DNA from: Haloplanus salinus
Lineage (GTDB): Archaea; Halobacteriota; Halobacteria; Halobacteriales; Haloferacaceae
Direction of reading: 5' to 3'
Assembly (NCBI RefSeq): GCF_003336245.1
Contig: NZ_QPHM01000004.1
Location: 92,362 to 156,361, forward strand
Length of the DNA stretch: 64,000 bases
In this document: positions 61,674-64,000 of the stretch, piece after piece
Numbering within the stretch: position 1 is the stretch's first letter
How the letters are laid out: each line of letters opens with the position of its first letter
Notes under the pieces: generated by a model
What the model was told of the DNA's origin: nothing
Seen by the model: only the letters and a program-made list of their open reading frames with translations
Database searches by the model: none
Program-made: the position numbers and the translations under genes

Positions 61674-63524
61674 ATGACAATTGAACGTAACGCAGAGGGG
61701 TGTCTCCTCGGGCTGGCCTGTGGTGACGCACTAGGTCGACCGGTCGAATTCAAGAGTGCCGAGGAGATCGCATCCCAGCACGGCGAAGTAACGGAGATGC
61801 TCGGCGACGGCACGCACGGCCAGCCACCGGGGACAATCACTGACGACACTGAGATGGCACTCTGTATCGCGGAGAGTCTCGTCGACCGCCGCGGGTTCGA
61901 TCCGGCCGATGTGGCGGATCGGTTCGTCGACTGGCTCGATTCTGCCCCGTTCGATATTGGACTGATGACGCGCGATTCCCTGTCCCAGATCAGACAGGGA
62001 ACGTCGTGGGACGACGCTGGCGCGGACGTCTGGGAATCGCGGCCCGAGGGATCCAACGCTGGCAACGGGAGCGTGATGCGGTGTGCGCCATATGCGATCG
62101 CGTTTCGGCACTTCGATGCGGAACTCACCCAGGTCAGTCAGCTTTCGTCGGCGATCACACATGCCGACCCGCGCTGCCAGTGGGGCTGTGTGATTCTCAA
62201 CCGGACGCTTGCAAACCTGATTCACGACGAACGCGACCCACTCGGAACCGCGCTCAAGGATACCTATTCAGCTCCGGACGAACTTCGAACGGCACTCACG
62301 CAGGTGCAGGAAGTTGTCACCGGCGACCGCGACTCGGCAGCGTTCGAAACCCAGCTTGCGACCTCTGGATACGTCGTCGACTCGCTCCAGGCTGGGCTCT
62401 ACTATGGTTTGACCGCTGAGTCCGCCGAAACAGCGATCGTTCAGGCGGTGAACAGCGGTGGTGACACGGACACTGTCGGTGCGATCGCCGGCGCTGTCGC
62501 TGGCGCTCGCTTCGGGTCGACCGACCTACCGAATCGATGGATCGAAGAGATTGAGGAATCTGACCGGCTCAAGCGATTAGCACAGCGATTGCTGACGATT
62601 CGGATGCAGATCCCCGGTAGAGGATCCACGACTATGGATGACGGGACCCTCATCTTCAAGGAACGGACCATCGAGGGACCTGCGTACATTTCCGCTCGTG
62701 AATTTCAGGAGGCGACTATCGGACACCGTCCTCATCCCGCGCCACATCGCACTATCAGAACTGCGTACCACGAGTTGACGCCGGCGAGGGCTGCGATGCT
62801 CGACTGGGAACGGCGAGCGTACGCGGTCGACAGTGGTAGATGTTCCACCTACGCTGGCCCACAGATCGATCTCGATGAGGAACCGGGCTTCTCGCAGCCG
62901 ACGCTCGTCCCTGTGCCACAGTATCCGTTCGTCGACGCCTTCGATGAACTTCCCGAACAAGACCAGCAACGAATCATGCGTGACGGGCAGGCAGCAGCGG
63001 ATGCGTTCGTTCGGGCATACGCGGCGTTCGCAGGGATTCGGCACCCGATAACCGAAACCGTGACCGATACGGTTGGCATCGAACGCATGGATCCGATTGC
63101 GGGGGCGACGCGAGTGCTAGTCGGCACGTTCGCCGACGCCGGCGAAGCACTGTTGCGAAGCAACGAGAGCGGTGGCTACGACTCGCCAGCGGAGGTCGAA
63201 GCAGCCTTCGATATCTCGGTCGCTGAGGAGGTCATTGCTGACCACCCACGTGCCGTCTACGAAGTTGCCGAGATCTTCCCGCAATTAGCAAGCGGTACGA
63301 GCGCTATTCTGGATTACCTCACGCAGCTTCGTCTCCCGCAGCAGCAACATACGTTGACGGACACCAGTCCAGAGGATCAACTTACGGACCTCCGCGATAC
63401 GGCCCACACGATGGTCGGAGAACTCCACGTCATGTACGAATCGCTTCGACGAGTAGCAGTCCGGCATCCGGAGATCGAGCACGAGCAATGGCAAGCCAGT
63501 ACCGCTCAGTCGGGGGGTCGCTGA
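61674..63524 (+). CDS. ADP-ribosylglycohydrolase with extra C-terminal domain
   Basis: This is a 616-residue protein from the ATG at 61674 (MTIERNAEGC); upstream codons overlap the previous gene and are not protein-like. Residues 1-310 are a DraG/ARH domain with its metal-binding residues intact: CLLGLACGDALGRPVEFKS, GTITDDTEMALCIAESLVD, GNGSVMRCAPYAIAF and NSGGDTDTVGAIAGAVAGAR. It should remove ADP-ribose from proteins or nucleic acids, or sense it. The C-terminal 300 residues are a separate helical domain of unknown family. Its stop lies 3 bp before the CARF gene, so the two are probably co-translated and could balance one another. Confidence 0.88.
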   Translation: MTIERNAEGCLLGLACGDALGRPVEFKSAEEIASQHGEVTEMLGDGTHGQPPGTITDDTEMALCIAESLVDRRGFDPADVADRFVDWLDSAPFDIGLMTRDSLSQIRQGTSWDDAGADVWESRPEGSNAGNGSVMRCAPYAIAFRHFDAELTQVSQLSSAITHADPRCQWGCVILNRTLANLIHDERDPLGTALKDTYSAPDELRTALTQVQEVVTGDRDSAAFETQLATSGYVVDSLQAGLYYGLTAESAETAIVQAVNSGGDTDTVGAIAGAVAGARFGSTDLPNRWIEEIEESDRLKRLAQRLLTIRMQIPGRGSTTMDDGTLIFKERTIEGPAYISAREFQEATIGHRPHPAPHRTIRTAYHELTPARAAMLDWERRAYAVDSGRCSTYAGPQIDLDEEPGFSQPTLVPVPQYPFVDAFDELPEQDQQRIMRDGQAAADAFVRAYAAFAGIRHPITETVTDTVGIERMDPIAGATRVLVGTFADAGEALLRSNESGGYDSPAEVEAAFDISVAEEVIADHPRAVYEVAEIFPQLASGTSAILDYLTQLRLPQQQHTLTDTSPEDQLTDLRDTAHTMVGELHVMYESLRRVAVRHPEIEHEQWQASTAQSGGR

Positions 63525-63527
63525 GCA

Positions 63528-64000
63528 ATGGTCGATGCGTGGCTCACAACCATGAGCACGAACCTGGAGGCGGTGATTAATCCCCTGATCGCAGCCTGTG
63601 AAGAGGGATTCCTCCCTGACGAACTGTACGTGCTGGATAATCCTGGCGTCGGTGACCAGTTCGACGACATCACGTCTATGATGGAGCGTGTGGTCGTCGA
63701 ATACGGCGGTGAGGATCCGGACCTTTCCGTGACGCACCTTGAGACGGAGACTGATTTTCAGGGTATCGTCGAGCACTTCCGTGAACCGATTGCCCAGATA
63801 CAGGATGAGGGGGGTACGGCGGCGGTTGACGTCACTCCCGGTCGAAAGTTCATGTCGGCGATCGCGTTTCAGGCAGGGATTCAGTTCGAGGCCGACCACG
63901 TCTTCTATCTCTACGTCTCGAACAACCGCTTCTACGGCCGATTGTACCCCGATGTCCCCAGACCAGTTGTCGAACTCGTCGACTTCCAGGAGGTCTTCTA
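63528..64000 (+). CDS. CARF-domain protein (partial)
   Basis: The ATG at 63528 opens a frame that runs off the right edge; 157 residues are visible. They form a Rossmann-like start (AWLTTMSTNLEAVINPLIAA, FLPDELYVLDNPG) and the strongest motif, AVDVTPGRKFMSAIAFQAGI, the D-x-T-x-G-x-K-x-M core that binds cyclic oligonucleotides in CARF domains. Then come ADHVFYLYVSNNRFYGRLYP and PRPVVELVDFQEVF. CARF proteins sense second messengers in CRISPR type III and related defence, but no CRISPR genes are near. The effector half is outside the window. Confidence 0.7.
   Translation, partial: MVDAWLTTMSTNLEAVINPLIAACEEGFLPDELYVLDNPGVGDQFDDITSMMERVVVEYGGEDPDLSVTHLETETDFQGIVEHFREPIAQIQDEGGTAAVDVTPGRKFMSAIAFQAGIQFEADHVFYLYVSNNRFYGRLYPDVPRPVVELVDFQEVF

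Noticed and set aside
1..64000. CRISPR array or cas genes near the CARF protein
   Set aside because: No regularly spaced repeats of 25-40 bp were seen and no Cas motifs were found. The only direct repeats are the ORBs, the hairpin elements and the 189-bp pair.

Overview
The window looks like part of a large haloarchaeal replicon, most likely a conjugative megaplasmid or an integrated element. The proteins are strongly acidic, many transcripts appear leaderless or carry only short leaders, and the gene set is archaeal: TFB, PCNA, RPA with RPA-associated proteins, and Orc1/Cdc6 beside a repeat-rich origin. No rRNA, CRISPR array, intact insertion sequence or convincing tRNA was seen.

Left part (about 1-26.5 kb): an information-processing and replication module, mostly on the minus strand. 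It runs through plasmid-type hypothetical genes, a PCNA broken at the interdomain connector, a TFB, an RPA plus RPAP pair, and two divergent OB-fold proteins, one with a C-terminal TFIIS-type zinc ribbon. These two flank a 282-bp inverted-repeat segment. Next come a UPF0212 gene, orc1/cdc6 with an origin containing eight ORB-like repeats, a Tat lipoprotein, a second RPA fused in frame to its RPAP partner, and a NrS-1-type primase-polymerase. At least fourteen copies of a short GC-hairpin element (T-rich box, C-run, loop, G-run) lie upstream of the minus-strand genes of this part only. This suggests one shared control mechanism.

Middle (about 26.6-46 kb): a type IV secretion/conjugation module. 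One arm on the minus strand holds a VirD4/HerA-like coupling ATPase, a VirB2-like pilin, a DUF192 membrane protein, a polytopic membrane protein, a large anchored surface protein and another membrane protein. One arm on the plus strand holds a 59-residue ORF, two ribbon-helix-helix-like paralogues, a VirB3-like protein, a large membrane protein, a VirB4 ATPase, a VirB6/TrbL-like protein and, separately, a membrane AAA+ ATPase. The pilin promoter and the plus-strand operon promoter share a 24-bp box (CTACATYYGCCACA-N5-TGTAG) at the same distance and in the same orientation upstream of the TATA region.

Right part (about 46.4-64 kb): a third RPA plus RPAP pair and an HNH protein, then accessory genes that look like defence or conflict loci. 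These are a CoiA-like nuclease next to a 1597-residue SF2 helicase carrying a PH-like domain, homing-endonuclease-associated repeats and a C-terminal OB-like domain; an AAA/DUF4143 ATPase; and a co-directional plus-strand cluster of vWA protein, HAD-HEAT protein, ADP-ribosylglycohydrolase and a CARF-domain protein cut by the window edge. This last cluster is the strongest candidate for an undescribed system.

All family assignments are from reading motifs; no database search was possible.
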